Positions 22,991 to 34,735 of a stretch of DNA of 64,000 nucleotides are shown here, piece after piece. Position numbers and translations under genes: made by a program. Where the stretch lies: assembly GCF_034190915.1 (NCBI RefSeq), contig NW_026947503.1, positions 17,950,532 through 18,014,531 on the forward strand. The letters run 5' to 3'. Numbering within the stretch: the stretch's first letter is position 1; each line of letters starts with the position of its first letter. The notes below the pieces were generated by a model that saw only the letters and a program-made list of their open reading frames with translations, had not been told where the DNA came from and did no database searches. The DNA comes from Cavia porcellus. Taxonomy: Eukaryota > Chordata > Mammalia > Rodentia > Caviidae.

Positions 22991-24617
22991 GATAAAATAG
23001 TCATCTTTATCCTACCAAAAACATTTGTTAAACCAAAAACATGATACTATGCCATGTCAGGGACTGTAATAGCAGAACAGTTTTCCTGTAGTCATTTTAC
23101 CTACAAACCAGTAGTATTGTAACATGTGAAGGAATCAGTTGTAATGAAACACTGACAATAACTCTTAGAGGGGAAATACCATGTAATGTAATAAATCCTC
23201 TAGGATCAGGCAAGGGAAGTACCTCACGCTATGTGGCATCCTTCCCAATTAGTTTAATTCTTACTAGAAGACAAAACTCTAGCATGGAGTGGTTATCTCT
23301 GCATGAGAAACAATATTTGTGATAGAAGATATATTTCTACGTTCAATTAAATATGATGGTATGCTGTGTGACCCACGCAAATGCTGACACAAACATTGAC
23401 ATGAACACAGTTGATTTCATCAGATGCAAGGTGTTTGTGTGAGCAGTTGAGATGGTTTGGTCAATTGGATGAGTTGTGATTTATGTCTGTAATTCATGGT
23501 TTCAAAGAATAGAATATTAGTCTCTCAGTCTGTAGTTTATTGAGTGGCATACCAAACAACAGGCTATTGGCAATCCTCTAAGACTCAGTAAAATTTTAAC
23601 AAATCTCTGCAAGTTATTGGCAAGACTGAAAATGGCTGTGAGTCCTTTGAGCAGATTGTAACATTTTATACTCTTTGTAGCTGGTAGTGAGGTTGAAAAC
23701 ATGCAGAAGCCTAGTAGATTCTATCAATCTTGAACTTACCCAAATAAATCACCAGTGAATAAGGTCCATAAACTTTCTTATAAAGGAGGGCAATAGGAGA
23801 TGGCATTTGGCCCACAGCTGTTTTTTTGCCACTTTTCAAGTACTTTGGAGATATGTGGACCAAGGTAGTACACCTTCATTGCTGATTGAAAAATTTCTAT
23901 TTGACAAATATGACTTATTGAGTCTTTCTGACTTTGTTTAAGTTCAGATTAGTCCATGGCAAATGCAGGCACTAGTTTCAACAAAAATCCAGTGGCAAAC
24001 TAATTACATGAATTCTACTGGTTCATGGAGATGAAGCCAAAATCCCAAGTATGGTCTCTACACTTAAGTTGCTCCCTTGGTCAAAGACACATTGGTGAAA
24101 GTCAACAGTTATATGGACTTAATATGGAAAGAAGTCACTAATATTGAGGAATTGTATTATGGTTTGATGAATTACTTCCATGAAGACTGTTGGTTTGTGC
24201 ACCCACAAAGTATTTGTGGATTTTCAGTATAAATGATCAAGAAGAATGCCAAAGTATATTTAATCTCCAATTCCCAGAGTCCCAGAAGGATTAAATGTTT
24301 CCCGTCCATTCACACTTCTCTGAAAATTTTAATATACCAGACAGATATCTGAGATTACCTTGTTTTATTCATGGCCTTCACAGATGGTAGTATGACAACA
24401 TTCCTGTTCAGGGTTTTGAGACTGATGACTTTGCGGTTCAACCAAAAAGATGTGTGGGTGAAGCTTGCCAGGCAGGCATACAGTGAGGGTTTTGTAGATC
24501 AGAAAGTAGAACTGTTTTAAATCCTGACCAACTATAGATCGCAAATGAAAGGGAATCAGTTTAGTAAAGAGACTGATGTACTGTATTTGTTTTCCTTGTG
24601 CTTTTCTAATTATGAAG
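22991..24617. other. Unclassified stretch, possible retroviral-like remnant
   Basis: No gene is recognisable. At 24,370-24,520 a plus-strand frame reads AFTDGS, a pattern found in retroviral RNase H domains, but the surrounding residues do not support the family and a stop follows at 24,518. A short minus-strand ORF at 23,517-23,702 shows no motif. The stretch is less AT-rich than its surroundings and may be an old ERV remnant. Confidence 0.3.
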
Positions 24618-24626
24618 AATTAATTC

Positions 24627-25105
24627 CGTTAGAGCTCTTTATTTTTTCCCCTCCCTCTCTTTTTTATAACAAAATTTACACATTTTGTATTTTATTACTC
24701 CTTAGTTCTTATTACTTTTTTTGGGGGGAGAGAATAAAGTCAAATATGGCAAAACAAAGCTGTAAGTCAAAACCAAGGATAGACATAGCACATGATGTAG
24801 AACAGAATACAAGGTTATCAACAATGGTTATCAACGTTGTGTGTTTAGGGATGTTAAATAGCTGACTATATTAATGTTTTTGGATCATTGAACACAGCTG
24901 TTTGCAGTCTCTCCGTTTGAATGTCTACTTTGTATTCTTTGATACTGTGATTTGAGCAACTATTTCCAAGATGATATTATGTAATCTATTAACAGGTGAT
25001 TTCTTACTGTTGTTTTTTTTTTTTATGTAGTTCTGTATTATGTGTAACCTTACACTGCTTTGTTTTGTTTTGTGTTTTTCTCTTTTTCCTCTTAAATAAA
25101 AAAAA
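24627..25105 (+). mobile_element. L1 3'-UTR insertion with 5' inversion and target-site duplication
   Basis: The right part (about 24,840-25,105) is L1 3' end in plus orientation, ending 'cctcttaaataaaaaaaaa'. The left part (24,627 to about 24,838) is 3'-UTR sequence in the opposite orientation, matching copy A at about 9,285-9,495. This is the product of twin priming. It is flanked by 'aattaattc' at 24,618-24,626 and 25,106-25,114. Base differences place it with copy A rather than copy B ('ttctta', 'agagaataaagtc'). Confidence 0.92.
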
Positions 25106-25114
25106 AATTAATTC

Positions 25115-27790
25115 TAACCCTCACATTTTGAAGTGCATGGTATGACATGAATCCCAATTTTATTTTTGGAGGAAGAAATAATAACGTTACATTTAATTGA
25201 TCCAAAATAGTCCACCCAGAAAGTCACATGAGAGTGCTTCCACAACTGTGCTCAGATCCTTTAGCTGAATTTGAATGTCTTTTCCTTACATGGTCTGAAA
25301 AGAATTATAATTGCATCACACATATCCCACAAAAGACTGATTATCTCCCACTGGATATCTCCCAAAATATCCAGAACGGTGTGTACAGTTTTGATTCCTC
25401 TTGTTGTAATGGAGAAATAGGGTCCGATACTATTCATGTCTACTATTCCTGAAACATTTAATTTTGATTAAAATCTTTAAGAAGTATTGGTGGCACATAG
25501 GAGGAAACTGGCATAATATCATGCCATCAAACAAAATTTGCATCTACTTATTATTTTGACAAACATGGTGACAACTCAGGACTCAACTAAATAAACTTCC
25601 CATGTTGGAGTCTGCTTAGTGTTTTGTGTTGGATGCTGAGATCTTCCTGGATGTCACCATCTGTTTGAGTCTTAGAAGTACTTAACTCAGCAGTTGTAGA
25701 TGCATTGCTTTTTACATATGGTTTGTATCTTCTAGCTGACGCAGGCTTTTTTCATGCAAGGTAACTTTCTTTGAAGAGTCCAACTTAATCCAAAGCATAT
25801 GTTCTATAATGTCAGGATTACATTATTTAAGTTTTCTTCTTAGACTAAAGTTGTTTCCCAGCATGTTAAGCCTAATTAAAAGAATCTATCTATATTCTTT
25901 AAATAAATTTCTCATTCTACAATGTTTTACCTTCATCGCTATGGAAATTCAGTCTTGGGCAGTATGGACCTCTGAATAATTGTCACCATGTCTCTGTGGT
26001 TTCCTTTAGGAGATTTCCTGTCTCCAGCTAAACTCTCAAATATGTGCAACACTTTTTTAAAGTGAGGCATACTGCACAAAGCTTTGAGATAATTAATTGG
26101 CCTGCCTGAATGGATCTGAATTTGTAGTGATAGGTTAAAAAGACATGTAACATAACCCAGCTTCCTTAAAACTTAGCCTGCCTAAGTGAACTAGTCAAAA
26201 TTCTGATGATTTCCATGGTTTCTACCCATACTTGTCATATATTTCTGCCTTCTTTTACGACCACCAGAGAAGTCTGCTTTGTAGCTTTCATCAGAAATTC
26301 TTTTGCCCAGGAAGGACAATTCTAAGAGTATTTGTTACCACTGCTGAGTACACCAAAGATTTCATTTACTGACAGAGAAATTATGTACTTAAGCTCTAGG
26401 AAACAATTTTGCTAGCAAGTTCCCAAATTATGTCTGAGTTTCTTAGCCAATAGTGAATATTGTCAAGGCTGCTTCATATGTAGAAAACAATAACCAAGAA
26501 AATATTTGACTCTACCTTCTGGTGTTCTCTTGTTAAACACCACCCCATTTCCTCATTTACTCAGCATTATAGAGGAATAATATGTTTTGTTCAAGTTACA
26601 TTGCTTTATAAAAATACTTGCTACCATTCCCTCCGATTTAACTCAGATATCCTTCATTCATAATCAACAAAACTCTCATGCTTCCTCTTTTAGAAAATCA
26701 GGTCTGTGTCATATTTCCATCTTTATCAACAAACATGTAAGAACTTACAAGGATTTTCAATTTTATCCTACCTTCATAGTATTCAAATTAGTGAAAAAAT
26801 TCTGCTTATTACCTGAAGTCATAATATTACTGAAAATATTGGTCTCTTTATACTGGTACCTTGAGGATCAGGTACTAGAGGACAATATCACTGGATAATA
26901 TTTTCACTAAATTGCCTTAGAGGATGGGAACCCTGAGGTTAGGGAATTAAAATCTTTATGAATAGCATAAGCATGACTGCCTGCAGTGTGTGAGGGAGAC
27001 ATAATTGTTAGGATGCTAAAGAGTTAGAATCCTTGCCATTTGCTGCAGAGGAGTTGCTCCCTCCGTCTTCCACACCTGTTTGTTGTACAAACAACCTTTA
27101 AAGGATAGTCTGTAATAAAGGGGAGTCAATTTCATGGTCATAAGGCTTGTGGAATTCTCAAGAAACCATGGAGAAGTGCCAGCTATGATTGACTATTTCA
27201 ATTAAAAGTCAATTCAAGTGAGTTTGGTAAAATAAAAAATGCTTTAGGTCAAGGTAAAATAATTAGCAAAACCTATTATAAATTCTTGTTAAAAATAAAA
27301 TTAAATGAAAAACCTATTCATATTATCACCTTACATTTTCTCTTATAAGTTTCTAACCTTGACAAATGACCCAAAATTCATTTGTTTCATATTTGAATTT
27401 TGTATCTTGCACCCAGTTTGCATTTTAACTGGGTAAATTACAATCATGTCTCAATTTATGGAACCTAGGAGTCTGAAGTCTTGATACTTGTGAGTTTAAA
27501 TGGCTCTAATACTGGGGATAGTATATGTTTTAAAGATGATATATCAAATTTTAGAGATGTAACTACCATACATATGTTATTATATTGGCTCACTAATAGC
27601 AACTCAGAAATTAAGAAAATGGAATGATTGATTCATTTGACAGCATCATTTAAAAATATTTGTTTTCCTTTTAAATCACAATACCGAAAGGTTGTGGCAT
27701 ATATATAAAGAAACCTTATTTCAACATATTAATCAAATTACCTTCTTCATTTAAAATCTATTCCACTAAAGTGATGTGAGGTAACAGGAG
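25115..27790. other. Unclassified stretch, nothing recognised
   Basis: Short ORFs (for example plus strand 25,228-25,452 and 26,587-26,898) have no family resemblance I can support. The base composition is less extreme than in the flanks, and old ERV or pseudogene relics are possible but not demonstrated. Confidence 0.35.
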
Positions 27791-27796
27791 GGTTGG

Positions 27797-27870
27797 ATGT
27801 ATATAGCCCATTGGTGCAGGTTTGTTTAGCAAGTATGAGACTTTGGGTTTGATCTTCAGCCTGGTGAGTG
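27797..27870 (+). mobile_element. ID-like SINE, degenerate
   Basis: 'atatagcccattggtgcagg' then 'tttagcaagtatgagactttgggtttgatc' follows the order of the ID/tRNA-derived SINE consensus (A-box, anticodon-stem equivalent, B-box). No clear poly(A) tail or duplication. Confidence 0.55.
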
Positions 27871-29270
27871 ATGACAGGAAATGTCCCTTTAAAGCTCTGC
27901 ATGCTTACGTTGACTCATAGCTTCAAATTCAGGATTTGAGAAGAGAATATAGCTGGGCCTCAGGCCCCATTTCCTCCTTCATTTATTTTCACTAACGGAG
28001 GTTTTGACATGAAGGAGAGAAGTCCTAGGGCTGTGCTCAAAGCTTTACCCATATTGGACTACAAATCGGCCAGATGCTTCTCACCCTAAGGAGAGGGATG
28101 AAGGTCAACATGCAAAGGTGCTTGTTGTGAAGTGTTTTCACCGACTGATTCAACATGCCATGTCAGCAGTACCAGATCACCTCACAGGTGCAGCGAGGAG
28201 GTACAAAGGAGAGGGAATTTCAGGTGGTGATTTACTGCGAAAGAGCAGCACTTCTGAAATGACAGGTGCAGAGGACTCTGAATTCCCTGTGAAATGTCAT
28301 CACACGGGGGATTTCTCTTTCTCTTTGTCTCCTCTGTCTCTGTCTGCCTCTGTCTTGGTCTCTCCCTCCATGATATTTACTAAAAACGAAGTATGTTTTA
28401 CATACAAGATACATTTTTATTTTGTTTCTTTTTCTCCTTGATATATCTGAATACTGTCTTCTATCTCCAGCTAACTCAGCAGACATTTTCCTTTGATTTT
28501 GATGCCTTACAGATGATGTGTTTGTATGTCTATCACTATGTTTGTGTGCACATGTATTTGTATACATCTTTTGTATGTATGTGGCAGTGATCAGTCTTCT
28601 AGGAGACAATGGGAAGATTTGATTTAACTGTATTTCTGTTTTTTTGGGATTGCAGTTCTGATAATAATATTATTTGTCTCTTTTTTGGCCTCCTTTTCTC
28701 TAGAGTGAGAGCTTAACTTCACCATTTATTTCTGTGGATTTGTGGCCCGGTTTTAGCATCAACTGAGAACTCAGATGTTAGTTATGAACACACAATGTGA
28801 TTGAAACTAGAGAACCCAAGAAAGTAAGTTTGGTAAGATACAATAATGCTCCAGGTAGAATAACATTTGCTTATTTAATATCAAATGTTTTCACACACAT
28901 CATATGTAGTTTTATGTGTAACTAAAATGTGTTTTTTATGAATAACAGTGTCACTTTAAACAGTGCTTTGAGGCTATAACATATTAAGATAAGTGCTCAC
29001 TGCCACTTCATGTGAATGATACCATCAGGTGCATGATTACAAATTATTATGGGCCACAGGACAGGACAAGGGTCAGACCCAGGAAACAAGTTTGAGTATA
29101 AAGGATGAGAAAATAAACAATATTCAGAATGGAAGTGAGGCAGGAGACACACGCTTGTAAAATAAATTTATACCTCCAACTGAGTTCTCACCCCCACAAA
29201 AGGAATGCAGTCTGAGCATGAGCACTGAGTTGGAAGTTCAGCTTTGTCAAAAAATTAACCAAATAATGAC
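27871..29270. other. Unclassified stretch, nothing recognised
   Basis: A GC-richer portion at 27,890-28,380 includes a pyrimidine-rich tract (28,300-28,370) and overlapping ORFs on both strands (107 and 125 codons) without recognisable motifs. It could be an LTR, but I cannot name a family. Confidence 0.35.
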
Positions 29271-29271
29271 A

Positions 29272-29359
29272 TCTCCCTTCCCTTCCTTCTCCTTTCCTCT
29301 CTCCTTCCCTCCTTTTCCTCCCTCCTTCCTTCCTCCCTTCCTTCCTTCTTTTCTTTCAA
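29272..29359 (+). repeat. Polypyrimidine (CCTT)n-like tract
   Basis: Almost pure C/T over nearly 90 bp, made of imperfect CCTT and CTCCTT units. It abuts the L1 3' end at 29,360, and on the L1 sense strand it is a purine tract, a known feature of L1 3' UTRs. Confidence 0.9.
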
Positions 29360-29898
29360 AAATTAACTCAACTAAAATTTAAGACTTCACCCCAGTTCCT
29401 CTTTCTTTTGAACAAGTTCTTCCTATTATATAATACCCTTTGTATATTTTTGGTTCTTATTTACACATTTGGTATCTCACACTAGAGAAAGGATGCTACA
29501 TTTATCTATGTATCCGGTTTATTTCACTTAAAAGTGTGAATGCATCGTGCATATGTTTACCTAGAAATTTTTCAAGTTTATCCTTATTTATGACTGAGTA
29601 CACCTACAATGTGTTAAAAGAAACCTCATCTTTTTTTATCCAATTTTCATTTGATGTGTATTTATGTTGTTTTCAAGATTTAACTATTACAAACTGTATG
29701 GTGGATATATATATATATCACTGTAGAATGATTTTAATTCTTCCAGAAAGATACCCAGAAGGGGAACAGCTGGGTTGAATGGGACCTCTAATCCTAATTT
29801 TTTGTGGAATCTTCTCACTGATTTCTACAATAGTTGTACCTGTATACACTCTCACCAACTCTGTTTTCTAAGAGTTCCTTTTTCTCCACAGCCTATGT
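29360..29898 (-). mobile_element. L1 3' end, 5'-truncated, diverged
   Basis: Aligns in order with copy B 13,490-13,890: 'tttatttcactta', 'ttatccaattttcat', 'ttttcaagatttaactattacaaa', 'cactgtagaatga', 'ttcttccaga' and 'ctccacagcct'. Similarity stops at 29,898. It carries the end of ORF2 and part of the 3' UTR but no open frame. Confidence 0.82.
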
Positions 29899-30194
29899 AA
29901 CAAATAAAATTAATAATAAAAATAGTTTTTCACATGATAGATCAGGGAACCCGTCATAACAATAGACTTCTCTGAATAGCACTCAGAAGAAAAGCAATCA
30001 GTGTTTGCAAGGTTTTATAAAGAGACCACAACAGTATTTATGATATTTAAGTCTTAAAATCTCAAATTCTTAATGAAGCAAAGTTCACGTTGGTTAAGTA
30101 TAACACTTATAAATAAAAGACAGGAAATATATTGGGTTTTGAATATAAGATAATTAGGTAAATTCCTTTAAAAGGAAGGGTCTACAATAAGGCT

Positions 30195-30322
30195 TAAAAA
30201 AAGACAAGTTACACTGCAGTTCAGTGTGACTGAAACCTCCAACCTATGAGAAATAAAGCTTTCTTTCCCTAACTTTGGGCATTAGGTATTTTGTTTCAGC
30301 AATGAGAGAAAAAAGTAACAAG
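30195..30322 (+). mobile_element. MaLR-like LTR 3' fragment
   Basis: 'gagaaataaagctttctttccc' followed by 'tttgggcattaggtattttgtttcagcaatgag' matches the 3' end of the LTR at 32,954-33,294 and of the one at the window start. Only the polyadenylation-signal end is preserved. Confidence 0.6.
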
Positions 30323-30984
30323 ACAAAGACCAATTATCAATGCAAGAAACATATGACTGATTTACAAAATCTCAAAAACATGATGTTGAGTCAGACAAAA
30401 GCAGGCATTGTGGGTGTTCAATTTGTATGACGTTCAAGGAAATGATCAAATGTACGCTCACAGAAATCTGATCAGTGCTTTCTTGAACCTGTATATCAGG
30501 AAGAGATTGATTTGAAAATAGCAGACAAAAACAGCTTTTGTAAAGGAAATGTTCTAGATTATCATTGTGTTGATTTGTTAGGATTTACCACTAAGACAGG
30601 TATTTTATGTAATTCTATTTTATTAACTTTCAATAAAATAATCTTGCCAGTGAAACATTTATTAAGATACAGTTCATATTCTCTACTATTCACATATTTA
30701 AATTTTACATTTCAGATTTTTTAGTATATTGTGGAGTTGCAAAATAAAAACTGAAACTAAGGCAGTGAATACTGTAGTTTCACCAAACTAAAAGAAATTC
30801 CTAAAGGAAACTATTTTATCTGTAGCTCTTTCTTATATTTTTCCCTGTCTTTTTCCCCTTGTCATATATTTTCCTCCATATACAGTATATCTATATGCAA
30901 TAACACAAAGTAATTATATTAACATAATTTTGAAACATTTATCTCTGTTACTAAAATTACTGGTAAAATATTCACATTTAAATC
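30323..30984. other. AT-rich stretch, nothing recognised
   Basis: No coding or repeat signal supported. Confidence 0.4.
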
Positions 30985-31305
30985 AACAGATGAATTAATA
31001 AAAATGTGAACTTATTGGAGTGTCATACTACTCTGACATAAAGAAATATATACTTGAGTCCATTGTAGGGAAATAAATACAACTTCAGACCACAATGTTA
31101 AGTGAAATAAAGCAGACACATAAATTTAAATATTGCATGATTTCTCTTTTGTGTGAAATCCAAATTACAAATAAAGAACATTAAAGATAAACACTAGGAA
31201 GTAAGGAGGAGATAAATCTCTCTCAGATGAGATGGGAACAAGATATGGAGGGAGTGAGGGAGGAAATGAGAAAAAAAAAGAAATGAAAAAATGAATTAAA
31301 ATATA
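30985..31305 (+). mobile_element. Old L1 3'-UTR fragment
   Basis: 'caatgttaagtgaaataaagcagacaca' and 'attgcatgatttctcttttgtgtgaaatcc' match the well-known L1 3'-end stretch found in many mammalian L1s. A purine-rich tail follows ('gaaaaaaaaagaaatg'). Confidence 0.65.
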
Positions 31306-32953
31306 CAGTATATTTTACTGTATCAACTCCTTAGGAATGTAAACACCAGGTACTTCAAATACGTACTAATACAATTATAGTCATTAAAAATGATTCAATT
31401 TAAGTCATTTTACTGAAGTTTTCAAGAAAAGTAATATATCTGGGACATACAGCAGTTTAATAGTTGTTTTTTGTTCTGTTTTGTTTTGCTTTTGACTTGT
31501 GTAATGGAAGTCATTTGCTTCTTTTCTTACCATCTTTATATTACAGAATAAGTATTTCAAATGCCATTAATGAATAAGAAGTTAAAGTCAGTGAAAACTG
31601 CATGCACTAGATTATTAAATCTATACTTTTACATTATGAATTGCGTGAACTAGATATTAGGGAGAGCTTTATGAAATAGGAATTTGGGGAAACTACACAT
31701 ATTTTAAACACTAGCAAATACATCATGTTGAAGTAGAAAATTTATGGGAAACTATCGCAAGTTATCATGGTTGCATTTGAGGGAATCAGTGCATTCACTC
31801 ATCGTACTTCACCAGAGATAGAGATGAGAGTTGTCAGAGTCTAAACACAAAAGCAAGTTTTCTTCCTATCTCTACTTCTCTGGCCCAAAGTGTCTCAAGA
31901 AAAACAGTTGATAGATTTTGTAGTGAAATCCCCTGCAGTTGCAAATGAATAAATTCCGAGATGCTGGGATTGTATCTCATGTGCTACTAGGCTTTATTCA
32001 CTAATGTGGTCCTTTTCTGCACGTGTGCTATAAGTTTACAAGCTTTCATGCAAGCATTTTTTTTTTTTTTTTTTTTTTTTAGATTGTCAGGAAGCCTCCT
32101 TCCTGCTCTTACTGGCACAACATGGACTTACTGACAGCGTGTTTCATAGTGAGCAATTGGTATTCTCTCAAGATATGTGGATAAAAAATGACTTCTGGGA
32201 TCAAAAGGTTGACAGCCTGGGAAACTCTTTTGACTTGGAGGGCTAGAGAGCTGGTCTTTGAGAAAACAAATCAATTATTCTCAAATAAGTATGAGATAAA
32301 GCTTGACATTTGTATCCTATTTGTAGAGACAGGTAGGATTTATTTGTCTGTTAATGCACACAGGTCAGCCATCTCTTCCAGATGTGTCCCGCTGGAGCAC
32401 GAGCATTCTTTGATTTGTAGTATTATTCCAGAAGTCAATTTTATCAGTCTTAAAGTGTTACCTTTCTTGAAGTCTTAATATGCTTTTTTGTTTGTTTCTT
32501 TACAAATAAGACAACAGATAATTTAATCCAGAAAAAGGACTATTATTTGGTAATTGGTATCATTCTGCTTGAAATATTGCCTTGATTTACGAAACAATTG
32601 AACTATATTCAATTCTGTATGACTAGGTAGGAATGTAAAAAGAAACATACTTCAAAGCCTTTTGTTTGTGAATCAGTAAATTCAACTATCTTTTTCTGTG
32701 TAGGCTTTATCTTTAGACTAAGTTCCAGGCACATTTATAAATATTCAATATAAAGAAACTGCATAGGATTCCCTAGATTATAATAACGTATTCTCAGACT
32801 AATATTTAATATTTAACATTTGATGATATGATATTTCTTCAAAACACAAGGGTCTTGTGGAAAAGTGATAGTTTTCTGGGAATAGAAAAGTCCTTTGAAA
32901 CATGCAATCGTTAACAATCTAAAGACAATATTACTGTTAATAAATTTAGATCC
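31306..32953. other. AT-rich stretch with a poly(T) tract
   Basis: Only a 24-base T run at 32,057-32,080 stands out. It may be the tail of a minus-strand insertion, but no body is recognisable to its right. Nothing else could be supported. Confidence 0.4.
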
Positions 32954-33294
32954 TGTCATGGTTTATGTCTGTGGCTCTCAGGCCTCATGCATTTTCATTA
33001 TGCATTTGTGATTGGTTCATTGTCTAGAGCTTAGATGATGTCAGTGCTCCACCCACATAGGGGTGGAGCCAGGATGTGATGTAATGGTAGGAAGAAGGCG
33101 TGTCTTGCTCTCTTGCTGGTTTCTGCTTTGCTGTTTGCAGCTGCCATAAACTGCGGCCCCACAATGCCACATTTCCTTGGAGCCAACTAAATATAGACTA
33201 AAACCTTCAAAAACTGTAAAAAACAAATCTTTCCTTTCCCAGCTTTGGGCATCGGGTGTTTTCTCTCAGTGACCAATAAAAAGCAACTAAGACT
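32954..33294 (+). mobile_element. Solo MaLR-type LTR with 5-bp target duplication
   Basis: A 341-bp unit starting TGTCATGG, with the MaLR layout: a GC-richer middle, then 'aaaacaaatctttcctttcc', 'tttgggcatcgggtgttttctctcagtgac' and 'aagcaactaag' near the end. The pentamer GATCC flanks it at 32,949-32,953 and 33,295-33,299, the 5-bp duplication size of ERVL-MaLR insertions. No internal retroviral region accompanies it, so it is a solo LTR. Confidence 0.8.
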
Positions 33295-33330
33295 GATCCC
33301 CAGCAGATCCGTGGTCTGAAAGGACATTTC

Positions 33331-33332
<2 letters not shown>

Positions 33333-33367
<35 letters not shown>

Positions 33368-33459
33368 TCTTTTTGCTTTTTATCGGTACCGGGGATCCAA
33401 TTCACAACTGCCTGCTTGCAAGGCAGGCCCTTATGCCGCTGAGCTAAATCCCCAGCCCC
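33333..33459 (-). mobile_element. ID-like SINE with perfect 17-bp target duplication
   Basis: On the minus strand it begins 'ggggctggggatttagctca' (tRNA-like A-box), continues through 'cctgccttgcaagcaggca' and a degenerate B-box ('gaattggatcc'), then 'ggtaccgataaaaagcaaa' and a poly(A) tail of about 33 (33,334-33,366 as T). The sequence CTGAAAGGACATTTCTA occurs at 33,316-33,332 and again at 33,460-33,476. The perfect duplication and long tail mark it as the youngest SINE here. Confidence 0.95.
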
Positions 33460-33476
33460 CTGAAAGGACATTTCTA

Positions 33477-34270
33477 ACCTTACATTCATCCATAAATACA
33501 TAAATAAATATCTGTAACCTGAAAAATCCACAAATTTAAGATGTTTCCTAATTGTCTGTCTTCACTCCTGTCTCTAGTCTACCTTTGTTCTTTGCAGAAA
33601 CTCTGAAGAATGATCATGAAAGAAATAATCATTTTATCTTTTTGAGTACAGTTAGTTCTACTAATGCCTAGCTTTAAAAGTTTTCTTAGTTGGAAATGTT
33701 ATTATGACTATTAAAATTAATCACTTTGGTGTTTTCTTTAATTATTCCTTCATGTCATTCCTGCAGATTTAGAGTCATTCATCATTCTGTGTTGGTGTCA
33801 TTTATTTTCTTTGATCTCTAACACATTTTTCCCATGTCTTTCTTAAGCTTTATGTCTTTTTCTCTTTTTGAGGCATTTTCAGATTTTAATACTCTCATGT
33901 GTAATAACTAGGGAATTGAAATGAACTGCAGCTTTGAATGTAAAGGAGGAATATTCAAGATAGAATTTAGTAGGTCTGCAGCAGGCCCTGGAGATCTGGT
34001 CTACCTATAAAACAATCAACATTGTTTCTGATGTAGGTAGTTCTCAGGTTACACCTGAGATGAAGAACTTCATCGTGAGATTTATCTATGTTGTATCTCC
34101 TTAACTGAACTAGCAGGTCGTTTAAAATTCTTCATACAGAAGAATTTTCTCAAATATTTTTATGTTTACTAGTACATGTTTGCAGAACATAATGATTATA
34201 TTCATCACGAGGGATTGACATACGTATGCGACATATCTTAATTCTTTTTTATGTCCCTTTCCCTTGTTCC
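33477..34270. other. AT-rich stretch, nothing recognised
   Basis: No coding or repeat signal supported. Confidence 0.4.
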
Positions 34271-34283
34271 CCATCTGCTCTGT

Positions 34284-34735
34284 GATAGTTAATTGATTGT
34301 GTCAAGCTCCATAAGAAATGCCCAACTAAATCTAATCAGCATTGTTTTGGGAGTGCCTGAAAGGATTTTCTGAAGACAGAATCCCACCGTGGGCATGGGT
34401 GGCATTAGCCAGCAGGTTTGTAACTTGAGTAGAATAGAAAGGAAATGAAGAAGGAAGGGTCACTTCTGAGTCACTTCTGAGTTTTCAGAGGAGCACCAGT
34501 CTTCGCGTTCATCTTAGAAGTGATCTCCTGGCTTCCAATAGACTCTTCAGTCTCTAGCACAGATCCTTCAGCATCCACCAGACACGGAGTTTCACAGAAT
34601 GCCATAGCAGCTCCAGGCCTTGGACTACTGACTGCATCCTTTAGATCTCCAGCACACACACCGTCCTTCCATAACTGACACTGCAGGCAGCCAGTGTAAA
34701 CCTATCTTGTAAACTTTTATGAATGTATATACCTC
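34284..34735 (+). mobile_element. ERVL/MLT2-like LTR
   Basis: The order 'gatagttaattgattgtgtcaa', 'cccaccgtgggcatgggtggca', 'gagtagaatagaaaggaaatgaagaagg', 'ggccttggactactgactgca' and 'gatctccagca' follows the MLT2-type LTR of ERVL elements. It is diverged and no duplication was found. An 11-base stretch 'gagtcacttct' is locally repeated at about 34,470. Confidence 0.6.

Noticed and set aside
28232..28609. Minus-strand ORF of 125 codons with Arg/Gln-rich stretch
   Set aside because: The arginine-rich part is the translation of a CT-rich tract, and there is no family resemblance.
33187..33531. Minus-strand ORF of 114 codons
   Set aside because: It runs through the ID-like SINE, its poly(A) tail (a lysine run) and the LTR end, so it is not a gene.
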